A DNA stretch of 42,489 nt from a virus, in IMG/VR virus record IMGVR_UViG_3300017726_000016, positions 1-42,489 of that record; one strand, 5' to 3'. The notes below the pieces were generated by a model. The model worked only from the letters and a program-made list of their open reading frames with translations, had not been told where the DNA came from and ran no database searches. Position numbers and translations under genes: made by a program. Below, in pieces: positions 1 to 5,073 of the stretch (position 1 is the first letter of the stretch; each line of letters starts with the position of its first letter).

Positions 1-56
1 CACATGAATCGTTTGTATTCCCAGAGGAAGTATTACCCAGAGGAAATGCATTATGA
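1..56 (+). CDS. psbD: Photosystem II D2 protein, C-terminal end only (partial)
   Basis: The window opens inside a gene whose last 17 codons (frame starting at base 3) read HESFVFPEEVLPRGNAL followed by TGA at 54-56. From memory this is essentially the invariant C-terminus of the photosystem II reaction-centre protein D2, which ends in FPEEVLPRGNAL in cyanobacteria. Phage-encoded D2 replaces host D2 in the thylakoid membrane during infection. The stop overlaps the ATG of the next gene by ATGA, so the two are probably translated together. Only the tail is visible, so whether the rest of the gene is intact cannot be judged. Confidence 0.88.
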   Translation, partial: HESFVFPEEVLPRGNAL

Positions 57-466
57 TTCAATCGTTAGGGTTCTTACTACTTCGATTATCAATAGGTATC
101 ATGCTTATCCATCATGGATATGAAAAACTTGATAGTATTGAGAACTTTGCTGACGCTTTTGTCCGTCCCCTCCATCTACCATTCCCAATCGTCCTATCTT
201 ACATCGCAGCATTCTCTGAGATCTTTGGAAGTTGGTTGGTTATCTTTGGACTCGGCACTCGCCTGGGTGCCTTGGCAATCTTGGGAACGGTTTCTTTTGG
301 AATCTATCACGCCATTATGACATCAGGTCTAAATATCTACCTACTAGAACTCTTAGTTCTTTACTGGGGAGGTTGTGCCTGCATTGTTCTCAATGGTGGG
401 GGTAATTTCTCAATAGATTATCTCATAAAACGACAGATAACTTTTAATAAGGGTTCTTCTTATTAA
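53..466 (+). CDS. DoxX-like integral membrane protein
   Basis: A 137-residue protein with four hydrophobic segments at about residues 3-20, 45-66, 69-90 and 97-113, and an early RLSIGIMLIHHGYEKL motif typical of DoxX-family membrane proteins. Length matches the family (about 130-150 aa). DoxX relatives are subunits or partners of quinol oxidases and other redox membrane complexes; the role in phages is not established. The start overlaps the psbD stop (ATGA) and a purine-rich AGAGGAAA precedes it. Its place right behind psbD suggests a role in thylakoid electron flow, for example venting electrons to oxygen. That function is inference; the family call is fairly secure. Confidence 0.75.
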   Translation: MIQSLGFLLLRLSIGIMLIHHGYEKLDSIENFADAFVRPLHLPFPIVLSYIAAFSEIFGSWLVIFGLGTRLGALAILGTVSFGIYHAIMTSGLNIYLLELLVLYWGGCACIVLNGGGNFSIDYLIKRQITFNKGSSY

Positions 467-494
467 AACTTTAACCCTTAATCTTTAAAAGGAT

Positions 495-740
495 ATGATT
501 AAATCAATCTTCAGTATTATGTTTGCTGCTCTAATGTGGGTGCAAGTCCCACAGTGGAGTGACGATTGGTCTAAGTGTGCAGTGGATGTACCAGACACAG
601 CATGTCATTGGTACATCACAGCACCCGATAGCACCATGGGTGAAGGATTTAGTTGGGCAAATGCTCCATGGTTCTCTGTTGAAGGTCTCCGAGACATTGG
701 AGAACTTCATAACACAGTTCAATCTCTTCAAGGAGCATGA
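495..740 (+). CDS. Small exported or membrane-anchored protein, function unknown
   Basis: An 81-residue protein. The first 18 or so residues (MIKSIFSIMFAALMWVQV) look like a signal peptide or membrane anchor. The rest is polar with two cysteines (about residues 28 and 37) in a KCAVDVPDTACHWYI segment and many aromatic residues. The paired cysteines would suit a disulphide in the lumen or periplasm. An AAAGGATAT ribosome-binding site precedes ATG 495. The stop overlaps the next start by ATGA. Placement between the D2/DoxX genes and talC suggests a photosynthesis-associated role, but I recognise no named family. Confidence 0.7.
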   Translation: MIKSIFSIMFAALMWVQVPQWSDDWSKCAVDVPDTACHWYITAPDSTMGEGFSWANAPWFSVEGLRDIGELHNTVQSLQGA

Positions 741-964
741 TGAATAACTTTGAAGTCTTTCTTTATTTTGTATGCTTCTCCTTGATTGGTGGTGCTGCGT
801 TTGCAATGATGTGGAGTAACATTCAATCTATTAACATAGAGATGAGCACTCCTCCTAAACCACGTCATCCAGAGGCACCTGCCCCTGGCGAAGAGGTAAT
901 GTATGTTGATATGACAAGAGAACGTTTGGAGGACCTTTACAAGGGAGAAAAATCTGATATATAA
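737..964 (+). CDS. Small single-span membrane protein, function unknown
   Basis: A 75-residue protein with one transmembrane helix at about residues 7-26 and a cytoplasmic-looking tail that is proline-rich (PPKPRHPEAPAPGEE) and then acidic and basic. It starts in an ATGA overlap with the preceding gene and has a good AAGGAG ribosome-binding site at 730-735 inside that gene. The Pro-rich linker followed by a charged tail resembles small cyanophage membrane proteins often found near photosynthesis genes, but no function can be assigned. Confidence 0.68.
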   Translation: MMNNFEVFLYFVCFSLIGGAAFAMMWSNIQSINIEMSTPPKPRHPEAPAPGEEVMYVDMTRERLEDLYKGEKSDI

Positions 965-986
965 TGGGCATAGCAATCGCCAATAA

Positions 987-1631
987 ATGAAAATCTTCCT
1001 TGATACTGCTGACACCGATGTAATTGAAAAATATTTCTCCACGGGATTAGTTGATGGTGTCACAACTAATCCCACTCTTATTATGAAGAGTGGCAAAAAC
1101 CCAGAAAATGTCTATCAAAAGATCAAAGACATTGGGGTAAAAGATATAAGTATGGAGGTCATGGGATCTGACCTTGAGATGTACGATGAAGGCATTCGTC
1201 TGTATGAAAAGTTTGGTGACGTATGCACAGTCAAAGTTCCCTGTACACGCGAGGGTCTAATCGTCTGTAAGCGACTCTCAGAGCAAGGTATTAAGGTCAA
1301 CGTCACATTGATCTTCTGCGCTTCTCAAGCGGTCCTAGCAGCGAAGGCAGGGGCAACCTACGTCTCTCCTTTTGTAGGACGCTTGGACGACCAATCAGTG
1401 GCAGGTTTGGAGGTTGTCAGATCCATCTCCGAGTTGTATCATATTCACGGGGTCAGAACTCAGGTTCTTTCTGCTTCGATTCGTAGTGTGCAACGTGCTA
1501 TCAGGTCATGGTATAATGGTGCTGATATCTGCACGATGCCACCAAAGGTATTCGACCAAATGTATGATCACATCCTTACTGATAAAGGTATGGAAATTTT
1601 TGATAATGATTGGAAGGAGGTTCAGAAGTGA
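987..1631 (+). CDS. talC: Transaldolase, TalC/FSA type
   Basis: The 214-residue product is the short TalC-type transaldolase found in many cyanophages (host TalB is about 330 aa). Visible family motifs are FLDTAD at residues 4-9, TTNPT at 26-30, the Schiff-base lysine K83 in TVKVPCT, and SPFVGRLDD near residue 127. It transfers dihydroxyacetone units between sugar phosphates in the non-oxidative pentose phosphate pathway. With phage CP12 it is thought to push host carbon toward ribose-5-phosphate and NADPH for nucleotide synthesis. No strong ribosome-binding site is seen ahead of ATG 987. The stop overlaps the glutaredoxin GTG start. Identification is secure. Confidence 0.95.
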   Translation: MKIFLDTADTDVIEKYFSTGLVDGVTTNPTLIMKSGKNPENVYQKIKDIGVKDISMEVMGSDLEMYDEGIRLYEKFGDVCTVKVPCTREGLIVCKRLSEQGIKVNVTLIFCASQAVLAAKAGATYVSPFVGRLDDQSVAGLEVVRSISELYHIHGVRTQVLSASIRSVQRAIRSWYNGADICTMPPKVFDQMYDHILTDKGMEIFDNDWKEVQK

Positions 1632-1864
1632 CGTTCACAGTCTATTCAAAAGATGGTTGCCCCTATTGCACCAAGGTAGAACAAGTTTTAAAACTTGCAG
1701 AACTAAAGCATGTCATATATAAACTTGATAGGGATTACACCCGTGAAGAATTTTATGGCAAGTTTGGAGTAGGATCTACCTTCCCCAAAGTTATAAGTGA
1801 TGACAAAATTATTGGAGGGTGCACCGAAACTGTAAAATATTTGCGGGAGAACAAGTTGGTTTAA
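1628..1864 (+). CDS. Glutaredoxin
   Basis: A 78-residue thioredoxin-fold protein with the CPYC active site at residues 11-14, a TFP cis-proline at 51-53 and a GGCTET glutathione-binding segment at 63-68, as in classical glutaredoxins. It reduces protein disulphides with glutathione; a phage ribonucleotide reductase is the usual suggested client. I place the start at GTG 1628, inside a GTGA overlap with talC, because an AAGGAGG ribosome-binding site lies at 1614-1620 with correct spacing; an ATG upstream at 1610 would put that site inside the gene. Confidence 0.92.
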   Translation: MTFTVYSKDGCPYCTKVEQVLKLAELKHVIYKLDRDYTREEFYGKFGVGSTFPKVISDDKIIGGCTETVKYLRENKLV

Positions 1865-2226
1865 TGTCATCACTTAACTTGTACGAAACATACACAGATG
1901 TAGAGAAGGCAATCGACCTTGCCTTTGATGGTCACTTTGTGTTAAAGTTCTATGACTATCTTAAAATTAAACAAGTAAAAAAAGTTGAGATCGAAGAGTT
2001 TATTGAGAGCTCCACTGCTAAAGAACTAAGTGATTTGGTAGTGGAGTTAAACGATTACCTTGAGGGTGGTAGTGATAATATGCACAAACAACTCCGAGAG
2101 GGGTATGGGCATATTCCAAAACCACAGGCAAGGAAGATAAAAAATTATCTTAATGAAATTTTAGAAGACGCCTTGAGGTACAACCATGATAGAAGGAGAG
2201 GCAGAAGAAAAAAAGAAACTAAATAA
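1864..2226 (+). CDS. Conserved-type cyanophage protein, function unknown
   Basis: A 120-residue soluble protein starting MSSLNLYETYTDVEK, with start ATG overlapping the glutaredoxin stop by one base (TAATG). It is charged and mainly helical in appearance, with a strongly basic C-terminus (RRRGRRKKETK) that could contact nucleic acid. No recognisable catalytic motif. An upstream in-frame start inside the glutaredoxin gene is less likely because it would create a long overlap. Its role is unknown. Confidence 0.68.
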   Translation: MSSLNLYETYTDVEKAIDLAFDGHFVLKFYDYLKIKQVKKVEIEEFIESSTAKELSDLVVELNDYLEGGSDNMHKQLREGYGHIPKPQARKIKNYLNEILEDALRYNHDRRRGRRKKETK

Positions 2227-2392
2227 TCACAATTCCCACATCAATCGTGGGGTTGAGTTGCTACTACGCAACAGGAGGAGGAAACCAGAACCGCCCAAAA
2301 CTTTTCAGGTAAAGTTCGGTAAGATGGTATCTCTCTTCCGCAGAGAAATTGTTTTCCATCTTAACTTCTATCTGGATATAAGAAAGAAATAG
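2186..2392 (+). CDS. Small basic protein, function unknown
   Basis: A 68-residue, very basic protein (runs such as RNRRRKPEPPK) starting at ATG 2186, inside the end of the preceding gene (41-nt overlap, different frame). It has no membrane helix and no family I recognise. The C-terminal part (about residues 45-66) is more hydrophobic. It fits the pattern of short overlapping genes in this operon and continues the spacing to the next gene (18 nt), which supports it being real, but the evidence is moderate. Confidence 0.55.
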   Translation: MIEGEAEEKKKLNNHNSHINRGVELLLRNRRRKPEPPKTFQVKFGKMVSLFRREIVFHLNFYLDIRKK

Positions 2393-2410
2393 TCTCTGGA
2401 GGACAAAAAA

Positions 2411-2629
2411 ATGTTGGCAGTAACCCTCACTATTGGAACATTAGTTTCCGTTATGATGTTTTTTGTTGGAGGTATGGTAGGATGGCTTGCGAAAGAACAT
2501 GTCTACAATACTCAACCGGTGTATACTCACCCAGAGATGTTTGACGAAAACGGTAATGTTTTGCCCGATGAAATTTTAGCAGTACGATTTGAAAACGATT
2601 ATGACGACCACGAAGAAGACGACAACTAA
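2411..2629 (+). CDS. Small N-terminally anchored membrane protein with acidic tail
   Basis: A 72-residue protein with one transmembrane segment (about residues 2-27, rich in Val, Gly, Met) followed by a soluble tail ending in a very acidic stretch (ENDYDDHEEDDN). A GGAGG ribosome-binding site lies at 2399-2403. The tail contains FDENGNVLPDEI. The gene overlaps the next one by 29 nt. Function unknown. Confidence 0.68.
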   Translation: MLAVTLTIGTLVSVMMFFVGGMVGWLAKEHVYNTQPVYTHPEMFDENGNVLPDEILAVRFENDYDDHEEDDN

Positions 2630-3098
2630 AAGAAACTTTAGTGTGAAGGCAAATAAACTTCCTGCTAATCCATTTCAACATGAAATCCTTGAGTTAACAG
2701 ACAAGCAAAGATCAAAAGCAAAGAGAGTTGAAATTCTCAAAGAGTATGGAAACGATGCACTGAAAGCACTTTTCATTTGGAATTTTGATGACAGCGTAAT
2801 CTCTTTGCTCCCTGATGGTCATGTCCCTTACAAAGAGAATGAAGTTCCTGTTGGCACCGACCACACTAGTCTTCGTAGAGAATACAAACAACTCTTTCAC
2901 TTTGTAAAAGGTGGTAATGACGGATTGAGTTCTCTCCGTAGAGAGACTATGTTCATTCAAATGCTGGAAGGATTGCATCCAATGGAGGCAGAACTTCTTT
3001 GTTTGGTCAAGGACAAGAACCTTGGATCTAAGTATAAGATTACAAAAGAAATGGTAGTAGAAGCATACCCGGACATCAATTGGGGAGGACGGTCTTGA
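2601..3098 (+). CDS. DUF6433-type conserved cyanophage protein
   Basis: A 165-residue soluble protein. The central part (AKRVEILKEYGNDALKALF, then DDSVISLLPDG and PYKENEVP, then FHFVKGG and LHPMEAELL) matches what I remember of the DUF6433 family, widespread in T4-like cyanophages but of unknown function. Its Thr/Lys-rich N-terminus (MTTTKKTTTKRN) overlaps the acidic end of the previous gene. I chose ATG 2601 over the TTG at 2589; neither has a clear ribosome-binding site, so translation is probably coupled to the upstream gene. Confidence 0.72.
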   Translation: MTTTKKTTTKRNFSVKANKLPANPFQHEILELTDKQRSKAKRVEILKEYGNDALKALFIWNFDDSVISLLPDGHVPYKENEVPVGTDHTSLRREYKQLFHFVKGGNDGLSSLRRETMFIQMLEGLHPMEAELLCLVKDKNLGSKYKITKEMVVEAYPDINWGGRS

Positions 3099-3433
3099 TG
3101 GCAAATCAATTAGGAGAAGCACCAGTGACTCATGAGTGGTCGGCAGAAGAGAAAGAATCTATGATTCAATCTTACAGTTGTAATCTCATTGCTGAGCGAG
3201 CCACTCCTGAGCAAATCAAAGATAAAACTCTACCCACTGACACTTTGCAGGTTCAGTATGAACTCGATGATAAGATTTATACTGACTTGTGTAGAGGCAA
3301 GAGGGTAGATGTTTTTAATCTTTACTATGATAAGTTTGGAAAGGGTGCACTAATTCTTATTGATTGGGCACATGGAACAGTTAATCCCAAGATATGGGGA
3401 TACAAAGCACCAGATAAAAAGAAAAGAAAATGA
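3098..3433 (+). CDS. Conserved-type cyanophage protein, function unknown
   Basis: A 111-residue soluble protein starting MANQLGEAPVTHEWS, with ATG 3098 overlapping the previous stop by one base (TGATG) and a GGAGG site at 3084-3088. It ends in a basic KKKRK tail. Its middle contains YYDKFGKGALILIDW. No domain recognised. The start at 3098 is preferred because earlier in-frame starts would swallow the ribosome-binding site. Confidence 0.68.
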   Translation: MANQLGEAPVTHEWSAEEKESMIQSYSCNLIAERATPEQIKDKTLPTDTLQVQYELDDKIYTDLCRGKRVDVFNLYYDKFGKGALILIDWAHGTVNPKIWGYKAPDKKKRK

Positions 3434-3699
3434 AAGAAGAACATCTTAGAGATCAAATCAACGACTTGATTAGAGATGAAATCCAAGAGGTGATTAATGA
3501 TTATGTTGATACTAGAGACTCAACAAAGAGTAGTGGTCTTGGATTCGTTGAAGAAAAAGATGAATTAAAAGTATCAATATCTAATCAAGAGATCAACAAA
3601 ATCATAAAAGAATATAAGAAAATTAAAAAGAGTGATAGATCAAATCTCTCGCATATCAAAAAGTTAGGACTTGTCGATAAGCACGGAAGACCCCTATGA
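3430..3699 (+). CDS. Small charged protein, function unknown
   Basis: An 89-residue hydrophilic protein, almost entirely Lys, Glu, Asp, Ile and Asn, predicted by eye to be alpha-helical with heptad-like spacing (IRDEIQEVINDYV; INKIIKEYKKIKK). It starts in an ATGA overlap with the preceding gene and ends in an ATGA overlap with the next. No cysteine, no membrane segment. Function unknown. Confidence 0.65.
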   Translation: MKEEHLRDQINDLIRDEIQEVINDYVDTRDSTKSSGLGFVEEKDELKVSISNQEINKIIKEYKKIKKSDRSNLSHIKKLGLVDKHGRPL

Positions 3700-3944
3700 A
3701 AGATCTAGTAACCATCTATTCAAACGGCAATCAAGAATGTGATCGTGTTATATCGTTGATTGAAAGAATGGGAAAGAACTATCAAGTGTATCGATTGAAT
3801 AATGACTTCAATCAAAGAGCATTTGAGCAGGAGTTCGGCAAGGGAACAGAATATCCTCAGATTGCCATTGGATATAGACACATCGGTAACTTGAAAGAGA
3901 CCTTGCAACATTTGCAGGCAGAAGGAGAATTCTGTAAAGCCTGA
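3696..3944 (+). CDS. Glutaredoxin-like protein lacking the CxxC motif
   Basis: An 82-residue protein with the layout of a glutaredoxin: a first beta strand (LVTIYSNG), the active-site loop, an acidic middle, a cis-proline (TEYPQIAIG, near residue 51) and a GNLKETLQHL helix. The expected CPYC is replaced by NQEC with one residue less, so only the second cysteine (C13) remains. It can therefore not work as a normal dithiol glutaredoxin; a monothiol, regulatory or binding role is possible. It overlaps the preceding gene (ATGA) and ends the operon that begins upstream with the true glutaredoxin. Family call inferred from pattern only. Confidence 0.65.
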   Translation: MKDLVTIYSNGNQECDRVISLIERMGKNYQVYRLNNDFNQRAFEQEFGKGTEYPQIAIGYRHIGNLKETLQHLQAEGEFCKA

Positions 3945-3955
3945 TACGAAGACAC

Positions 3956-3984
3956 TTGACTAAATAATGTATGAGGTCTATAAT
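3956..3984 (+). promoter_or_regulatory. Host-type sigma-70 promoter
   Basis: TTGACT at 3956-3961 and TATAAT at 3979-3984 are separated by exactly 17 nt, close to a perfect bacterial sigma-70 promoter. It should start transcription near 3991 and drive the small genes 4051-4518, which end at the terminator at 4525-4549. The -10 box lies inside a short palindrome (AGGTCT at 3974-3979, AGACCT at 3986-3991) that could be an operator or an early hairpin. Confidence 0.75.
3960..3966 (+). promoter_or_regulatory. T4-type late promoter box (CTAAATA)
   Basis: CTAAATA matches the cyanophage version of the T4 late promoter (TATAAATA). It lies between the -35 and -10 of the sigma-70 promoter, so the same genes could be read early and late. 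One of a recurring set in this window. Confidence 0.5.
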
Positions 3985-3993
3985 AAGACCTGA

Positions 3994-4050
3994 CGTTCAT
4001 CCCGCTTTAGGGTGGGACGCAAGTAAGTCGCGGAACGGAGCGTTCATCCC
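3994..4050 (+). promoter_or_regulatory. Structured leader with two competing hairpins
   Basis: The direct repeat CGTTCATCCC occurs at 3994-4003 and again at 4041-4050, ending right at the ATG at 4051. The segment GGGTGGGACGC at 4010-4020 can pair with either copy (8 of 10 positions with the first across a 6-nt loop; 9 of 11 with the second across a 19-nt loop). The second pairing encloses the ribosome-binding site GGAG (4037-4040). The two pairings exclude each other. The complementarity is seen directly; a regulatory role is inferred. Confidence 0.5.
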
Positions 4051-4215
4051 ATGATAGATTTACTTCTATATGCTACACTTAGTTGTCAAGATGCTGAAGC
4101 AATTATGCTCAGGATCACTAAGAACCAAACCGTACCACCTTTGGTAAAGGTTGAGTTGGTTGAGACCGTAAGGGAAGCAACCGAACCTGAGTGTTACTGG
4201 GACGCACACGACTGA
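4051..4215 (+). CDS. 54-aa protein, function unknown
   Basis: A short open frame, MIDLLLYATLSCQDAEAI onward, ending ECYWDAHD. The GGAG at 4037-4040 is a suitable ribosome-binding site. The composition (Leu/Ile/Val plus acidic residues, two cysteines, mainly helical) looks like a real small soluble protein. It is the first gene behind the sigma-70 promoter at 3956. I do not recognise a named family; it resembles short conserved proteins of picocyanobacteria and their phages. Confidence 0.65.
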   Translation: MIDLLLYATLSCQDAEAIMLRITKNQTVPPLVKVELVETVREATEPECYWDAHD

Positions 4216-4245
4216 AGGAACGGGGATTAAAAACCCTAACTTCAG
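4212..4245 (+). promoter_or_regulatory. Stem-loop overlapping the ribosome-binding site of the next gene
   Basis: CTGAAG at 4212-4217 pairs fully with CTTCAG at 4240-4245. Inside it, GGG at 4223-4225 pairs with CCC at 4234-4236 around an A-rich loop. The 3' arm includes the first two bases of the AGGAG ribosome-binding site (4244-4248) for the gene at 4257. There is no T-run, so a terminator is unlikely; control of translation is inferred. Confidence 0.45.
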
Positions 4246-4256
4246 GAGACTGACAA

Positions 4257-4424
4257 ATGAACACACTAAACATCATCAGAAAGCAGATCAACAAAGCATC
4301 TGCTTTGCATGACGCACGTATTAGTCACACCTCATATCGTGGTGTTGAGTATTCGACACGTTGTGTAGAATCAAAGGAAACCCATGGCACATTCTGCTAT
4401 CGCGGTCGTACCTACGTGAAGTGA
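4257..4424 (+). CDS. DUF4278-like small protein
   Basis: A 55-residue basic protein with two YRG motifs: SYRGVEYSTR near residues 26-35 and CYRGRTYVK at the C-terminus. Repeated YRGxxY is the hallmark, as I remember it, of DUF4278, a short domain common in cyanobacteria and their phages, of unknown function. Ribosome-binding site AGGAG at 4244-4248, partly locked in the stem-loop at 4212-4245. It belongs to the early-type small-gene unit behind the promoter at 3956. Confidence 0.7.
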   Translation: MNTLNIIRKQINKASALHDARISHTSYRGVEYSTRCVESKETHGTFCYRGRTYVK

Positions 4425-4425
4425 T

Positions 4426-4518
4426 ATGGAAGCACTACAAGTCGCCGGGATCATATCCCTAAGTTCTGTAGCATTCCTTTCACTAATATACGGAGAGATT
4501 AAAGTTCTTTCCAAATGA
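4426..4518 (+). CDS. 30-aa single-helix membrane microprotein
   Basis: The frame starts one base after the preceding stop and encodes 30 residues: a short N-terminus (MEALQVAG), one hydrophobic helix (IISLSSVAFLSLIYG) and a charged end (EIKVLSK). Size and shape resemble the very small subunits of thylakoid complexes (Pet and Psb microproteins), but it does not match any of those I know by sequence. It sits directly before an intrinsic terminator, which supports it as the last gene of the unit. No strong ribosome-binding site. Confidence 0.5.
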   Translation: MEALQVAGIISLSSVAFLSLIYGEIKVLSK

Positions 4519-4524
4519 TACACA

Positions 4525-4549
4525 GGGAGGTTAACTACCTCCCTTTTTT
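4525..4549 (+). terminator. Intrinsic terminator
   Basis: Stem GGGAGGT (4525-4531) with ACCTCCC (4537-4543), loop of five bases, followed by six T residues (4544-4549). A textbook Rho-independent terminator closing the small-gene unit. Confidence 0.9.
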
Positions 4550-4589
4550 ATTAACTATTACCAGACTTCATTAAGTTAGCATACGCTGA

Positions 4590-4596
4590 CTAAATA
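4590..4596 (+). promoter_or_regulatory. T4-type late promoter box (CTAAATA)
   Basis: CTAAATA inside GACTAAATAAT, the same context as the box at 3960. It lies about 80 nt before the gene at 4673, after the terminator. Likely late promoter for that gene. Confidence 0.5.
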
Positions 4597-4672
4597 ATTA
4601 CAGAATTAAAGGAAAAAGCCTATGCACTGATTCGTTTCTTCCTTATTATTTGTACTGTACGGAGAGTGATTT

Positions 4673-4837
4673 ATGCACAATCTTATTTCTCGCAATCAAC
4701 TAGCAGAATGGGATCTCTTTGAGAAAACATCCAACCCAAGAGAATCAGATCTGGTAAATGATTATTTTGACTGCTTGATTGAATGCGACGAAGACCAACA
4801 AACTTGCAAACGAGTATGTAAAAAACTTTTAGTTTAA
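4673..4837 (+). CDS. 54-aa protein with twin CX3C motif
   Basis: A short acidic protein (MHNLISRNQLAEWDLFE onward) with a GGAGAG ribosome-binding site at 4661-4666. Its only four cysteines form CX3C-X6-CX3C (C34, C38, C45, C49) in the C-terminal third, an arrangement that suits a disulphide-bonded helical hairpin or a metal site. It is a one-gene unit between two intrinsic terminators, with its own late promoter box. Family not recognised. Confidence 0.65.
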   Translation: MHNLISRNQLAEWDLFEKTSNPRESDLVNDYFDCLIECDEDQQTCKRVCKKLLV

Positions 4838-4842
4838 AAAGG

Positions 4843-4867
4843 CGGGGGTTTCCACCCCCGTTTTTTT
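4843..4867 (+). terminator. Intrinsic terminator
   Basis: Stem CGGGGGT (4843-4849) with ACCCCCG (4854-4860), four-base loop TTCC, followed by seven T residues (4861-4867). Strong Rho-independent terminator after the gene ending at 4837. Confidence 0.92.
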
Positions 4868-4868
4868 A

Positions 4869-4877
4869 TGGTATAAT
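4869..4877 (+). promoter_or_regulatory. Extended -10 sigma-70 promoter
   Basis: TGGTATAAT is a perfect extended -10 element (TGn plus TATAAT at 4872-4877). The position for a -35 box, 17 nt upstream, holds only TTTCCA and lies in the terminator stem-loop, so the extended -10 probably carries the promoter. It would drive the gene at 4900, thyX and probably phoH. Confidence 0.65.
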
Positions 4878-4899
4878 GTAGGGCAAGCGATATCACCAT

Positions 4900-5073
4900 A
4901 TGGAAAAAGACAAACTTAAGTTGATCGTCCGAAACCTAGAGTTGCTTGTAGAGGCTTTGAAATCAGAAGTCTACTCCGATGTTAAAGCATATGAATACGA
5001 AAACATCGCATCACACCTAACAGATTACGACGAAGTTTATGACGAAGGAGACGATGACGGATACCCCGATTAA
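4900..5073 (+). CDS. 57-aa acidic protein upstream of thyX
   Basis: A 57-residue frame, MEKDKLKLIVRNLELLVEA onward, with a helical N-terminal half and a very acidic C-terminus (DEVYDEGDDDGYPD). It follows the extended -10 promoter by about 22 nt and lacks a strong ribosome-binding site (short leader). The thyX start lies inside its end in another frame. Codon pattern and acidic composition look genuine; function unknown. Confidence 0.65.
   Translation: MEKDKLKLIVRNLELLVEALKSEVYSDVKAYEYENIASHLTDYDEVYDEGDDDGYPD

Noticed and set aside
3696-3944. Calling this gene a functional glutaredoxin
   Set aside because: The active-site CxxC is missing (NQEC), so only the fold-level similarity is claimed.
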